Shown one piece after another: positions 1 through 6,450 of a DNA stretch of 15,834 nucleotides (within the stretch, counting starts at the first letter, position 1; each line of letters starts with the position of its first letter). The stretch is from contig JBCCLI010000120.1 of the NCBI GenBank assembly GCA_039026975.1, positions 1-15,834 of the forward strand. The letters run 5' to 3'. Under the pieces are notes generated by a model that was given only the letters and a program-made list of their open reading frames with translations, made no database searches and was not told the origin of the DNA. The stretch comes from JBCBKZ01 sp039026975. GTDB lineage: Bacteria > Bacteroidota > Bacteroidia > J057. A program made the position numbers and the translations under genes.

Positions 1-132
1 CCCTTTAATGGCTTTACTGGCATTATAGATGAGGTGTACGAGGATAAGAAAAAATTAAAGGTGGTAGTAAAGATCTTTGGTAGAAACACACCATTGGAAC
101 TGAACTACTTCCAGGTTGAAAAAGAATACTAG
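1..132 (+). CDS. nusG: Transcription antitermination factor NusG, C-terminal fragment
   Basis: The gene is cut by the left window edge; 43 codons and the TAG stop remain, read in frame from base 1. The fragment is the KOW domain of NusG: it starts PFNGFTG and continues with an acidic turn, then the conserved IFGRNTPLELNYFQVEK ending. NusG binds the RNA polymerase clamp through its N-terminal NGN domain, which lies outside the window. Its KOW domain contacts Rho or ribosomal protein S10, coupling transcription to translation or to termination. Its position directly before rplK is the usual bacterial order secE-nusG-rplK-rplA, which supports the call. No terminator is obvious between it and rplK, so co-transcription is likely (inference). 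Confidence 0.95.
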   Translation, partial: PFNGFTGIIDEVYEDKKKLKVVVKIFGRNTPLELNYFQVEKEY

Positions 133-143
133 TCATTTGGTAT

Positions 144-200
144 CAGCTGTCAGGTAAGAGTTGTGAGCCTCGAACCTGCAAAGCTTCCCCGCTGACACTG
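144..200 (+). promoter_or_regulatory. Candidate structured leader hairpin between nusG and rplK
   Basis: Two arms pair across a 38-base loop: 144-153 (CAGCTGTCAG) with 192-200 (CTGACACTG), giving 9 pairs with one bulged C at 147. Further pairs are possible inside (154 with 190, and 156-158 with 184-186). It does not end in a T-run, so it is not a terminator. It may be a processing site or part of an rplK-rplA leader; that role is inference. Confidence 0.4.
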
Positions 201-214
201 GAGATAGTATATAT

Positions 215-239
215 AAGCCCGTGAAAACGGGATTGGCTT
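215..239 (+). promoter_or_regulatory. GNRA-capped hairpin just upstream of rplK, possible L1 autoregulatory site
   Basis: CCCGT at 218-222 pairs perfectly with ACGGG at 227-231 around a GAAA tetraloop. AAG at 215-217 pairs with CTT at 237-239, leaving a five-base bulge (ATTGG) on the 3' side only. It ends 15 bases before the rplK ATG. In other bacteria L1 represses the L11-L1 mRNA by binding a stem with an asymmetric loop that mimics its 23S rRNA site near the L11 start. Position and asymmetric shape fit that idea, but I could not match the bases to the rRNA site. Confidence 0.35.
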
Positions 240-254
240 CACAATTACAAGTGT

Positions 255-707
255 ATGGCTAAGCAAATTGAAACGTATGTAAAGCTTCAGGTAAGGGGTG
301 GACAAGCTAATCCTGCACCGCCAATTGGGCCTGCATTAGGTGCCAAGGGGCTGAATATCATGGAGTTCTGTAAGCGTTTTAATGCTCAAACCCAAGATAA
401 AATGGGGCAGGTATTACCAGTGGTAATCACGGTATATACAGATAAAAGCTTCGATTTTATCATCAAAACGCCACCAGCCGCTGTCCTATTGATGGAAGCA
501 GCTAAACTAAAAAAAGGTTCATCTGAGCCTAACAGGAATAAAGTGGCGGAGGTAAATTGGGATGACATTAGATCCATAGCAGAGTCCAAGATGCCTGATC
601 TTAACTGTTTTACAGTAGAATCAGGTATGAGAATGGTAGCAGGTACAGCGAGAAGCATGGGGATTACCGTGAAAGGAAATCCACCTTGGGTACAAGAAGC
701 TAACTAA
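255..707 (+). CDS. rplK: 50S ribosomal protein L11
   Basis: L11 binds the GTPase-associated centre of 23S rRNA at the base of the L10-L7/L12 stalk and helps control elongation-factor GTPases. The 150-residue product shows the proline-rich N-terminal motif (residues about 17-40: QANPAPPIGPALGAKGLNI) and the C-terminal rRNA-binding domain, ending in the signature MRMVAGTARSMGI. After this comes a short tail, TVKGNPPWVQEAN, which makes it a little longer than the usual 141-147 residues; similar tails are, from memory, usual in Cytophagales-type L11. The ATG at 255 gives the standard MAKQIETYVKLQ start. No SD precedes it, as is normal for Bacteroidota. It is followed by rplA after 45 bases and is probably co-regulated with it. 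Confidence 0.98.
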   Translation: MAKQIETYVKLQVRGGQANPAPPIGPALGAKGLNIMEFCKRFNAQTQDKMGQVLPVVITVYTDKSFDFIIKTPPAAVLLMEAAKLKKGSSEPNRNKVAEVNWDDIRSIAESKMPDLNCFTVESGMRMVAGTARSMGITVKGNPPWVQEAN

Positions 708-717
708 AACATGGTAC

Positions 718-736
718 GCTGTCTTTATGAGATAGC
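718..736 (+). promoter_or_regulatory. Small hairpin in the rplK-rplA gap
   Basis: GCTGTCT at 718-724 pairs with AGATAGC at 730-736 (7 pairs, one G-U) around a TTATG loop. It lies 16 bases before the rplA start. There is no T-run, so it is not a terminator. It could be an RNA-processing or protein-binding element; its function is unknown. Confidence 0.3.
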
Positions 737-752
737 CCAACAATAAATAACC

Positions 753-1445
753 ATGGCAGGAAAGAAATACAAGGAAGCCTCGGCAAAGGTAGATAGCACA
801 AAAGCATATGAACTTAAGGAAGCAAGCCAACTGGCAAAAGATACTTCCTTCGCTAAGTTTGATGCATCTGTGGAACTACACGTCCGACTTGGGGTAGATC
901 CAAGGCAAGCAAACCAAATGGTAAGAGGGGTAGCTACGCTTCCTCACGGAACCGGAAAAGAGGTAACAGTATTAGTCTTAACTAGCCCTGATAAAGAAGC
1001 GGCTGCTACAGAAGCAGGTGCTGACTATGTAGGTCTAGATGAATACATCCAGAAAATTCAGGGTGGTTGGACAGATATTGATGTAGTAATATGCTCTCCT
1101 GATGTCATGCCTAAGGTAGGACGTCTGGGACGTGTACTAGGACCTCGCGGTTTAATGCCTAACCCTAAGAGTGGAACCGTGACACCTGATGTCGCAAAGG
1201 CAGTAAAAGAAGTAAAAGCCGGAAAAATTGATTTCCGTGTAGACAAGACCGGTATTGTTCATGTAGCAGTAGGAAAGGTGTCCTTTTCAGCTGATCAGAT
1301 TACTGAGAATGCTACTGAGCTTCTCCAGACCCTTCAGCGTCTGAAGCCAAGCTCATCAAAAGGTACTTACTTTAAGTCTATTGTCATGACCACTACTATG
1401 GGACCCGGTATTAAGTTAGATAAGGCCTCAGTTCCAGGTATTTAA
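753..1445 (+). CDS. rplA: 50S ribosomal protein L1
   Basis: L1 forms the mobile L1 stalk of the large subunit and assists release of deacylated tRNA from the E site. In many bacteria it is also the translational repressor of the L11-L1 mRNA. At 230 residues it has the usual bacterial length. The L1 signature is plain at about residues 119-143 (PKVGRLGRVLGPRGLMPNPK followed by SGTVT), and the rRNA-contacting N- and C-terminal segments (FDASVELHVRLGVDPRQANQ and near-end TTTMGPGIKLD) are intact. The ATG at 753 gives MAGKKYKEA. No SD is visible; the upstream stretch is A-rich. The stop is followed only 12 bases later by rplJ, which implies close translational linkage. Confidence 0.98.
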   Translation: MAGKKYKEASAKVDSTKAYELKEASQLAKDTSFAKFDASVELHVRLGVDPRQANQMVRGVATLPHGTGKEVTVLVLTSPDKEAAATEAGADYVGLDEYIQKIQGGWTDIDVVICSPDVMPKVGRLGRVLGPRGLMPNPKSGTVTPDVAKAVKEVKAGKIDFRVDKTGIVHVAVGKVSFSADQITENATELLQTLQRLKPSSSKGTYFKSIVMTTTMGPGIKLDKASVPGI

Positions 1446-1457
1446 TAGCTAAGTAAT

Positions 1458-1994
1458 ATGACCAAGCAAGAGAAAATAGCCTTTGTTGATGAGTTAGCGG
1501 AAGATTTTAAATCTTACCCTAACTTCTACATCGCAGATGCCGGCGGTCTTACGGTGGCTGAAATGTCTGAACTACGCAGGCTGTGTTTTGAGAAGGATAT
1601 CAAAATTAAAGTGATCAAGAATACATTGATTCGTAAAGCCCTAGAAAAGCTTGAAGGAGATTATTCTGAACTCTTTGATAGCCTGAAGCAGCAGTCTTCT
1701 GTGTTTTTTACCACTTCAGAAACACCTAACGTACCGGCAAAAATTATAAAGCAATTCCGTGAAGGGAATGAAAAACCTGTTCTGAAAGCTGCTTGTATAG
1801 AAACAGCAGTGTTTCTAGGGGATGATAGCCTGGAGTCTCTTACTAAGCTGAAGTCCAAGACAGAGCTTATTGGAGAGGTAATTGGATTGCTACAAAGCCC
1901 AGCGAAAAACCTTATTTCTGCCTTATCATCAGGTGGAGGGACATTGGCTGGACTCCTTAAAACTTTATCAGAAAGAGAAGAATCTGGTTCTTAA
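1458..1994 (+). CDS. rplJ: 50S ribosomal protein L10
   Basis: L10 is the base of the ribosomal stalk: its N-terminal domain binds 23S rRNA beside L11 and its C-terminal helix carries dimers of L7/L12. The 178-residue product begins MTKQEKIAFVDELAEDFKSY and has the conserved RRLCFEKDIKIKVIKNTLIRKAL segment (about residues 40-63). The amphipathic C-terminal helix rich in Leu/Ala (ISALSSGGGTLAGLLKTLSE) is the L7/L12-binding part. The ATG at 1458 lies 12 bases after rplA with no SD. In many bacteria a long L10-binding leader precedes rplJ; here the gap is too short to hold one. The downstream gap to rplL is 29 bases. Confidence 0.97.
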   Translation: MTKQEKIAFVDELAEDFKSYPNFYIADAGGLTVAEMSELRRLCFEKDIKIKVIKNTLIRKALEKLEGDYSELFDSLKQQSSVFFTTSETPNVPAKIIKQFREGNEKPVLKAACIETAVFLGDDSLESLTKLKSKTELIGEVIGLLQSPAKNLISALSSGGGTLAGLLKTLSEREESGS

Positions 1995-2023
1995 ACATTA
2001 CAAAAAATTAACCGAGCAATATC

Positions 2024-2404
2024 ATGGCAGATTTAAAAGCATTTGCTGAACAGCTTGTCAACTTGACAGTTAAAGAAGTGAACGAGCTGGCCGACATCCT
2101 TAAAGAAGAGTATGGCATAGAGCCTGCCGCTGCAGCAGGACCCGTTATGGTAGCCGCCGCTGGTGGTGGAGACGGAGGCGGAGCTGCAGAGCAGACTGAA
2201 TTCGACGTTATGTTACTAAGCCCAGGAGGGTCAAAACTTAATGTAGTAAAAGTCGTAAAAGCCATCACTGGTCTTGGCCTGAAAGAAGCTAAAGCTAAAG
2301 TGGATGAGGCACCCGCAGCTATAAAAGAAAAAGTATCAAAAGAAGAAGCAGAAGATATCAAGAGACAATTAGAAGAAGCTGGTGCAGAGGTAGAGTTGAA
2401 GTAA
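2024..2404 (+). CDS. rplL: 50S ribosomal protein L7/L12
   Basis: This is the multicopy stalk protein that recruits and stimulates translation GTPases (EF-Tu, EF-G, IF2, RF3). It has 126 residues, close to the usual 120-128. The N-terminal dimerisation and L10-binding helices occupy about residues 1-32. A flexible Ala/Gly-rich hinge follows (about 35-55, including AAAGGGDGGGAAE). The C-terminal factor-binding domain follows, with the conserved VKVVKAITGLGLKEAKAKVD and the EEAGAEVELK end. The ATG at 2024 matches the family start. No SD is visible. The hinge is translated from GC-richer sequence than its surroundings, as expected for Ala/Gly codons. The stop is followed by a cluster of hairpins before rpoB. 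Confidence 0.98.
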   Translation: MADLKAFAEQLVNLTVKEVNELADILKEEYGIEPAAAAGPVMVAAAGGGDGGGAAEQTEFDVMLLSPGGSKLNVVKVVKAITGLGLKEAKAKVDEAPAAIKEKVSKEEAEDIKRQLEEAGAEVELK

Positions 2405-2420
2405 AATCTATGAGTAGATT
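2405..2420 (+). promoter_or_regulatory. Small perfect hairpin directly after rplL stop
   Basis: AATCTA at 2405-2410 pairs with TAGATT at 2415-2420 around a TGAG loop, starting at the base after the TAA. It is short and AT-rich, so weak alone, but it is the first of three hairpins in this gap. Confidence 0.3.
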
Positions 2421-2431
2421 GATGTTTCAAC

Positions 2432-2450
2432 CTATCTGACTGTAAGATAG
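2432..2450 (+). promoter_or_regulatory. Candidate competing (antiterminator-like) stem, rplL-rpoB gap
   Basis: CTATCT at 2432-2437 pairs perfectly with AGATAG at 2445-2450 around a 7-base loop. Its 3' arm overlaps the 5' arm of the larger hairpin at 2447-2476, so the two cannot form fully together. This arrangement resembles an attenuator; the role is inferred from geometry only. Confidence 0.35.
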
Positions 2451-2478
2451 ACCTGATTCATAGTAATCAGGTCTATTT
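2445..2478 (+). terminator. Terminator-like attenuator hairpin between rplL and rpoB
   Basis: ATAGACCTGATT at 2447-2458 is perfectly complementary to AATCAGGTCTAT at 2465-2476, with a 6-base loop (CATAGT). Outer pairing at 2445/2478 and a G-U at 2446/2477 extend it. The 3' flank (TTTCCCTATTTC) is only moderately U-rich, so termination is probably partial. Many bacteria have a partial terminator at exactly this place to make more stalk protein than RNA polymerase. That comparison supports an attenuator role here. Confidence 0.55.
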
Positions 2479-2553
2479 CCCTATTTCATAAATTTCGAAT
2501 ACAACTACTACTCTTTTCGTTCTTTAAGTGGTATCACCTTTAATAACAAGAGC

Positions 2554-5500
2554 TTGACTAGCACAACAACACCCAAGCGGATCTCTTTCTCTCGTATTAA
2601 CAAGATCATAGATTACCCGGACTTCTTGGAAGTACAGTTGAGATCTTTCCAGGAATTTATGCAGGTGGACACCCCACCAAACAAGCGTAAAGATGAAGGA
2701 TTATACAAAGTTTTCAAAGAAAACTTTCCGATTACAGACGCCCGAGAAAACTTTGTGCTGGAGTTCATGGATTATTACATTGATCCACCTCGCTACACCA
2801 TTATGGAGTGTAAAAAGCGGGGACTTACCCACTCTGTGGCCTTGAAAGCCAAACTATTTCTGTATTGTACAGACCCTGAAAATGAGGATTTTGAACCCGT
2901 AACTCAGGAAGTTTACCTAGGTAATATTCCTTATATGACCAGCAACGGTACGTTCATCATAAACGGTGCTGAACGTGTTGTCGTGAGTCAGTTACACCGT
3001 TCCCCAGGGGTTTTCTTCGGCCAGTCCTTCCACGCTAATGGTTCTAAGCTGTACTCAGCTAGGATCATCCCTTTTAAAGGTTCTTGGATAGAATTCTCTA
3101 CTGACGTAAATAATGTCATGTACGCATACATTGACAGGAAAAAGAAGTTCCCTGTTACTACCCTAATGCGTGCCATAGGATATGGTTCAGATAAAGACAT
3201 TCTGGAAATATTTGGATTAGCAGAAGAAGTTAAAATCAACAAAGCTAACCTGAAGAAATCTATTGGAAGAAAGTTAGCTGCCAGGATACTACGTACCTGG
3301 ACAGAGGACTTTGTGGATGAGGATACAGGAGAGGTGGTCTCTATCACAAGGAATGAAGTATTATTTGAGCGTGATCACATCATAGATAAGGATGATCAGG
3401 AGCAGATCCTGGATTCAGGGGTAAGTAGTATGATACTGGTAGCCTCATCAGCTAATGCCGCAGAATACTCCATTATCTATAATACGCTCCAAAAAGATAA
3501 TTCAAACTCTGCCAGTGAGGCGGTAGATCTCATCTACCGACAGCTAAGAAATGCGGAGCCACCAGACGAGGAGACAGCAAGAGGGGTGATAGATAAGCTT
3601 TTCTTTAGTGATAAGAGATATGACCTTGGAGAAGTCGGAAGATACCGCCTGAACAAGAAACTTCACGGTACCTATGAAGAGGACAGCCAGGTACTAACTA
3701 AGCTGGATATCATCAGGATAGTTGAGTATCTGGTAGAGCTACAGAATAGTAAGACTAACGTAGATGATATTGACCACCTGAGTAACAGAAGGGTGCGTAC
3801 GGTAGGTGAGCAGTTATATACCCAGTTCAGCGTGGGATTAGCCCGTATGGCGAGAACCATCCGCGAGCGTATGAACATCAGAGATAATGAGTTATTCACA
3901 CCTTCTGACCTGATTAATGCCAGAACACTCTCTAGTGTGATTAACTCTTTCTTTGGAACTAACCAGCTCAGCCAGTTCCTGGATCAAACCAATCCCCTTT
4001 CAGAGGTAACTCATAAAAGAAGAGTTTCTGCCTTAGGACCTGGTGGTCTTTCTAGAGAAAGAGCTGGATTTGAGGTAAGGGATGTACACTACACTCACTA
4101 TGGTAGACTCTGTCCTATTGAGACGCCAGAAGGCCCTAATATTGGGCTGATTTCTTCTCTATGTACCTACGCTAAGATTAATGATATGGGCTTCATTGAA
4201 ACCCCATATCGTAAAGTAGATGAGGGGTCTGTTTCTAAAGAGACCTACTACCTCAGTGCTGAAGAGGAAGATAACCTGATTATTGCCCAGTCTAATGCGC
4301 CAGTAGGTGATGATGGAAAATTTGTAAATCCTCGTGTGAAGGCTAGAAAAATGGGAGACTTCCCAGTAGTAGAGCCTGATAATGTGGCATACATGGACGT
4401 AGCCCCTAATCAAATTGTGAGTGTGGCCGCATCACTAATTCCTTTCCTGGAGAATGATGATGCTAACCGCGCATTGATGGGATCTAATATGCAGCGTCAG
4501 GCAGTACCCCTACTAAAGCCAAAGGCACCCATAGTAGGAACCGGGATAGAGGAAAAAGTAGCTATGGACTCCCGCGCCATGATGATGGCAGAAGGAGAAG
4601 GAGTAGTAGAATATGTAGATGGAAGTAAGGTAGTTATTCGTTACGACAGAACACCGATAGATGATCTGGTACATTTCTCAAGTAACGTTCAATCTTATAG
4701 CGTATCTAAATTTAGCCGTACCAACCAGAATACTTGTGTAAACCTAAGACCTGTAGTAAGGGTAGGAGACAGGGTATCTGAAGGGACAGTATTAGCTGAA
4801 GGATATTCTACAGAAGACGGAGAACTAGCACTAGGAAAGAACCTTCTGGTAGCCTTCATGCCATGGCAGGGTTACAACTTTGAGGATGCCATTGTAATAT
4901 CAGAAAAAGTAGTAGCAGAGGATATTTACACTTCCCTGCACATAGAGGAGTTCGAATTGCAGGTGAGGGACACCAAAAGAGGAGAAGAGGAATTGACACG
5001 TGAGATTCCTAATGTGAGTGAGGATGCTATCAAACACCTGGATGATAATGGATTAATCAGAGTAGGCGCAGAGGTAAATCCTGGAGATATTCTCATAGGA
5101 AAAATTACTCCTAAAGGAGAATCAGATCCTACTCCAGAAGAGAAATTACTGAGAGCTATCTTTGGAGATAAGGCGGGAGATGTAAAGGATGCTTCTTTAC
5201 GTGTACCACCATCCATCAAAGGGGTAGTTATCGGAAAGAATCTTTTCTCCAAAGAAAAGAAAGAGAGTAAAGCCAAGGCACGCGACAAGAAACTGCTCGC
5301 GAAGCTGGAAGAAGACTATAACAGGGAGCTTACAGAAGTTCATAACCAGATGGTTTCCAAGCTCCTCGCCCTGGTGAAAGATACCAAATCTCAGGGGGTT
5401 AAAAATAAGTTCAATGAGGATATCATTCCCACAGGCAAGAAGTTTACAGAGAAGTCATTAATGGCGCTTAACTTCCTTGACATTATTCCGAGTGATTGGA

Positions 5501-6357
5501 CTAATAATGAGGAGTTAAATAATAACATTGAGCGGCTCTTCCGCAACCATAAGCGCAGACATGATTTGATAGAAGGTGGCTTCAGAAGGGAAGAATATCA
5601 GATCAGAGTAGGGGATGAGTTACCTTCTGGTATTCTGAAATTAGCTAAGGTATATGTAGCTAAGAAGCGGAAGCTGAAGGTAGGGGATAAGATGGCAGGT
5701 AGACACGGAAATAAAGGGGTTGTAGCCAAGATAGTCCCTGTAGAAGATATGCCATTCCTGGATGATGGAACGCCAGTAGATATTGTACTCAATCCACTGG
5801 GGGTACCTTCTCGTATGAACCTGGGACAGGTGTATGAAAGTATCTTGGCGCATGCCGGTCTAAAGTTAGGAGTAAAGTTTGCTACGCCTATATTTGACGG
5901 TGCTACCGTAGATGATGTAAATGAGCAGCTGAAAAAGGCAGGGCTTCCTGAATATGGCGTAACTCAGCTAAATAATGGTCAGAGTGGCGAGAAGTTCAGT
6001 GAGAGCACCACAGTAGGAATCATTTACATGTTAAAATTGATACACCTGGTAGATGATAAAATGCACGCTCGTTCCATAGGGCCTTATTCATTGATTACCC
6101 AGCAGCCACTGGGAGGTAAGGCACAGTTTGGTGGACAGCGATTTGGAGAGATGGAGGTATGGGCACTGGAAGCCTTTGGGGCCGCTCATATCTTGAGGGA
6201 GATGCTGACCGTTAAGTCTGATGACGTAGTGGGACGTGCAAAAGTATATGAGTCCATCGTAAAAGGAGATGTCTTACCCCCTCCGGGAGTGCCTGAGTCC
6301 TTTAACGTATTGATTCATGAACTAAGAGGGCTTGCCCTTGAAGTTACCTTGGAATAA
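2554..6357 (+). CDS. rpoB: DNA-directed RNA polymerase subunit beta
   Basis: The beta subunit of the core RNA polymerase forms one pincer and half of the active-site cleft. The 1267-residue product is full length for Bacteroidota. Visible landmarks are SQLHRSPGVFF (about residues 145-155), the rifampicin region at about 470-494 (NQLSQFLDQTNPLSEVTHKR then RVSAL), and PIETPEGPNIGLISSL just after it. The active-site loop GDKMAGRHGNKG follows, with K1046 and K1054 corresponding to E. coli K1065 and K1073. The C-terminal clamp segment ends HELRGLALEVTLE. A charged, Lys/Glu-rich lineage insertion lies around residues 897-1000. The start is TTG at 2554: no in-frame ATG exists before Met37, and the preceding codons do not resemble RpoB. 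No SD is visible. rpoC follows after 93 bases. Confidence 0.97.
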   Translation: MTSTTTPKRISFSRINKIIDYPDFLEVQLRSFQEFMQVDTPPNKRKDEGLYKVFKENFPITDARENFVLEFMDYYIDPPRYTIMECKKRGLTHSVALKAKLFLYCTDPENEDFEPVTQEVYLGNIPYMTSNGTFIINGAERVVVSQLHRSPGVFFGQSFHANGSKLYSARIIPFKGSWIEFSTDVNNVMYAYIDRKKKFPVTTLMRAIGYGSDKDILEIFGLAEEVKINKANLKKSIGRKLAARILRTWTEDFVDEDTGEVVSITRNEVLFERDHIIDKDDQEQILDSGVSSMILVASSANAAEYSIIYNTLQKDNSNSASEAVDLIYRQLRNAEPPDEETARGVIDKLFFSDKRYDLGEVGRYRLNKKLHGTYEEDSQVLTKLDIIRIVEYLVELQNSKTNVDDIDHLSNRRVRTVGEQLYTQFSVGLARMARTIRERMNIRDNELFTPSDLINARTLSSVINSFFGTNQLSQFLDQTNPLSEVTHKRRVSALGPGGLSRERAGFEVRDVHYTHYGRLCPIETPEGPNIGLISSLCTYAKINDMGFIETPYRKVDEGSVSKETYYLSAEEEDNLIIAQSNAPVGDDGKFVNPRVKARKMGDFPVVEPDNVAYMDVAPNQIVSVAASLIPFLENDDANRALMGSNMQRQAVPLLKPKAPIVGTGIEEKVAMDSRAMMMAEGEGVVEYVDGSKVVIRYDRTPIDDLVHFSSNVQSYSVSKFSRTNQNTCVNLRPVVRVGDRVSEGTVLAEGYSTEDGELALGKNLLVAFMPWQGYNFEDAIVISEKVVAEDIYTSLHIEEFELQVRDTKRGEEELTREIPNVSEDAIKHLDDNGLIRVGAEVNPGDILIGKITPKGESDPTPEEKLLRAIFGDKAGDVKDASLRVPPSIKGVVIGKNLFSKEKKESKAKARDKKLLAKLEEDYNRELTEVHNQMVSKLLALVKDTKSQGVKNKFNEDIIPTGKKFTEKSLMALNFLDIIPSDWTNNEELNNNIERLFRNHKRRHDLIEGGFRREEYQIRVGDELPSGILKLAKVYVAKKRKLKVGDKMAGRHGNKGVVAKIVPVEDMPFLDDGTPVDIVLNPLGVPSRMNLGQVYESILAHAGLKLGVKFATPIFDGATVDDVNEQLKKAGLPEYGVTQLNNGQSGEKFSESTTVGIIYMLKLIHLVDDKMHARSIGPYSLITQQPLGGKAQFGGQRFGEMEVWALEAFGAAHILREMLTVKSDDVVGRAKVYESIVKGDVLPPPGVPESFNVLIHELRGLALEVTLE

Positions 6358-6401
6358 ACAGTTTTCAGGAGGTTATGAACATGGCCTCCTGATTCACTGT
6401 T
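6357..6401 (+). promoter_or_regulatory. Long hairpin in the rpoB-rpoC gap containing AGGAGG and its complement
   Basis: The outer stem pairs AACAGT (6357-6362) with ACTGTT (6396-6401). After a 2x3 internal loop, TCAGGAGG (6365-6372) pairs perfectly with CCTCCTGA (6385-6392). Three more pairs (two G-U) leave a TGAACA loop. It begins on the last base of the rpoB stop. There is no T-run, so it is not a standard terminator. The 5' arm holds an SD-like AGGAGG and the 3' arm holds CCTCCT, which could instead pair with the rpoC SD at 6440-6444. It may be a processing or translational-control element (inference). Confidence 0.5.
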
Positions 6402-6439
6402 ATTATTTGTCTACAATCTTTGTTTAGTATACTAATATC

Positions 6440-6444
6440 GGAGG
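6440..6444 (+). promoter_or_regulatory. Canonical Shine-Dalgarno sequence of rpoC
   Basis: GGAGG sits 6 bases before the rpoC ATG, ideal spacing. None of the other genes here has a comparable site, in keeping with the weak use of SD sequences in Bacteroidota, so this one stands out. Confidence 0.7.
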
Positions 6445-6450
6445 TCAGTA

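Noticed and set aside
161..180. Minus-strand GGTTCGAGGC resembling a tRNA T-loop
   Set aside because: The flanking bases do not form a T-stem and no acceptor, D or anticodon arms are present.
163..195. Ten-codon GTG ORF in the nusG-rplK leader
   Set aside because: No ribosome-binding signal, no recognisable leader-peptide composition, and it overlaps the hairpin arms.
2008..2430. 140-residue minus-strand ORF opposite rplL
   Set aside because: It mirrors the Ala/Gly-rich rplL codons in the complementary frame and has low-complexity Ser/Ala content; it is a shadow. The other minus-strand ORFs are likewise antisense to clear genes.
6375..6392. Mini-ORF ATG AAC ATG GCC TCC TGA inside the rpoB-rpoC hairpin, preceded by AGGAGG
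   Set aside because: Only five codons, and the region is explained by the hairpin. The second ATG has good SD spacing, but there is no evidence of translation; it is kept only as context for the switch idea.
6407..6437. Possible Bacteroidota promoter (TTTG and TA-rich element) before rpoC
   Set aside because: A TTTG exists at 6407-6410, but no TAnnTTTG element lies at the right spacing.
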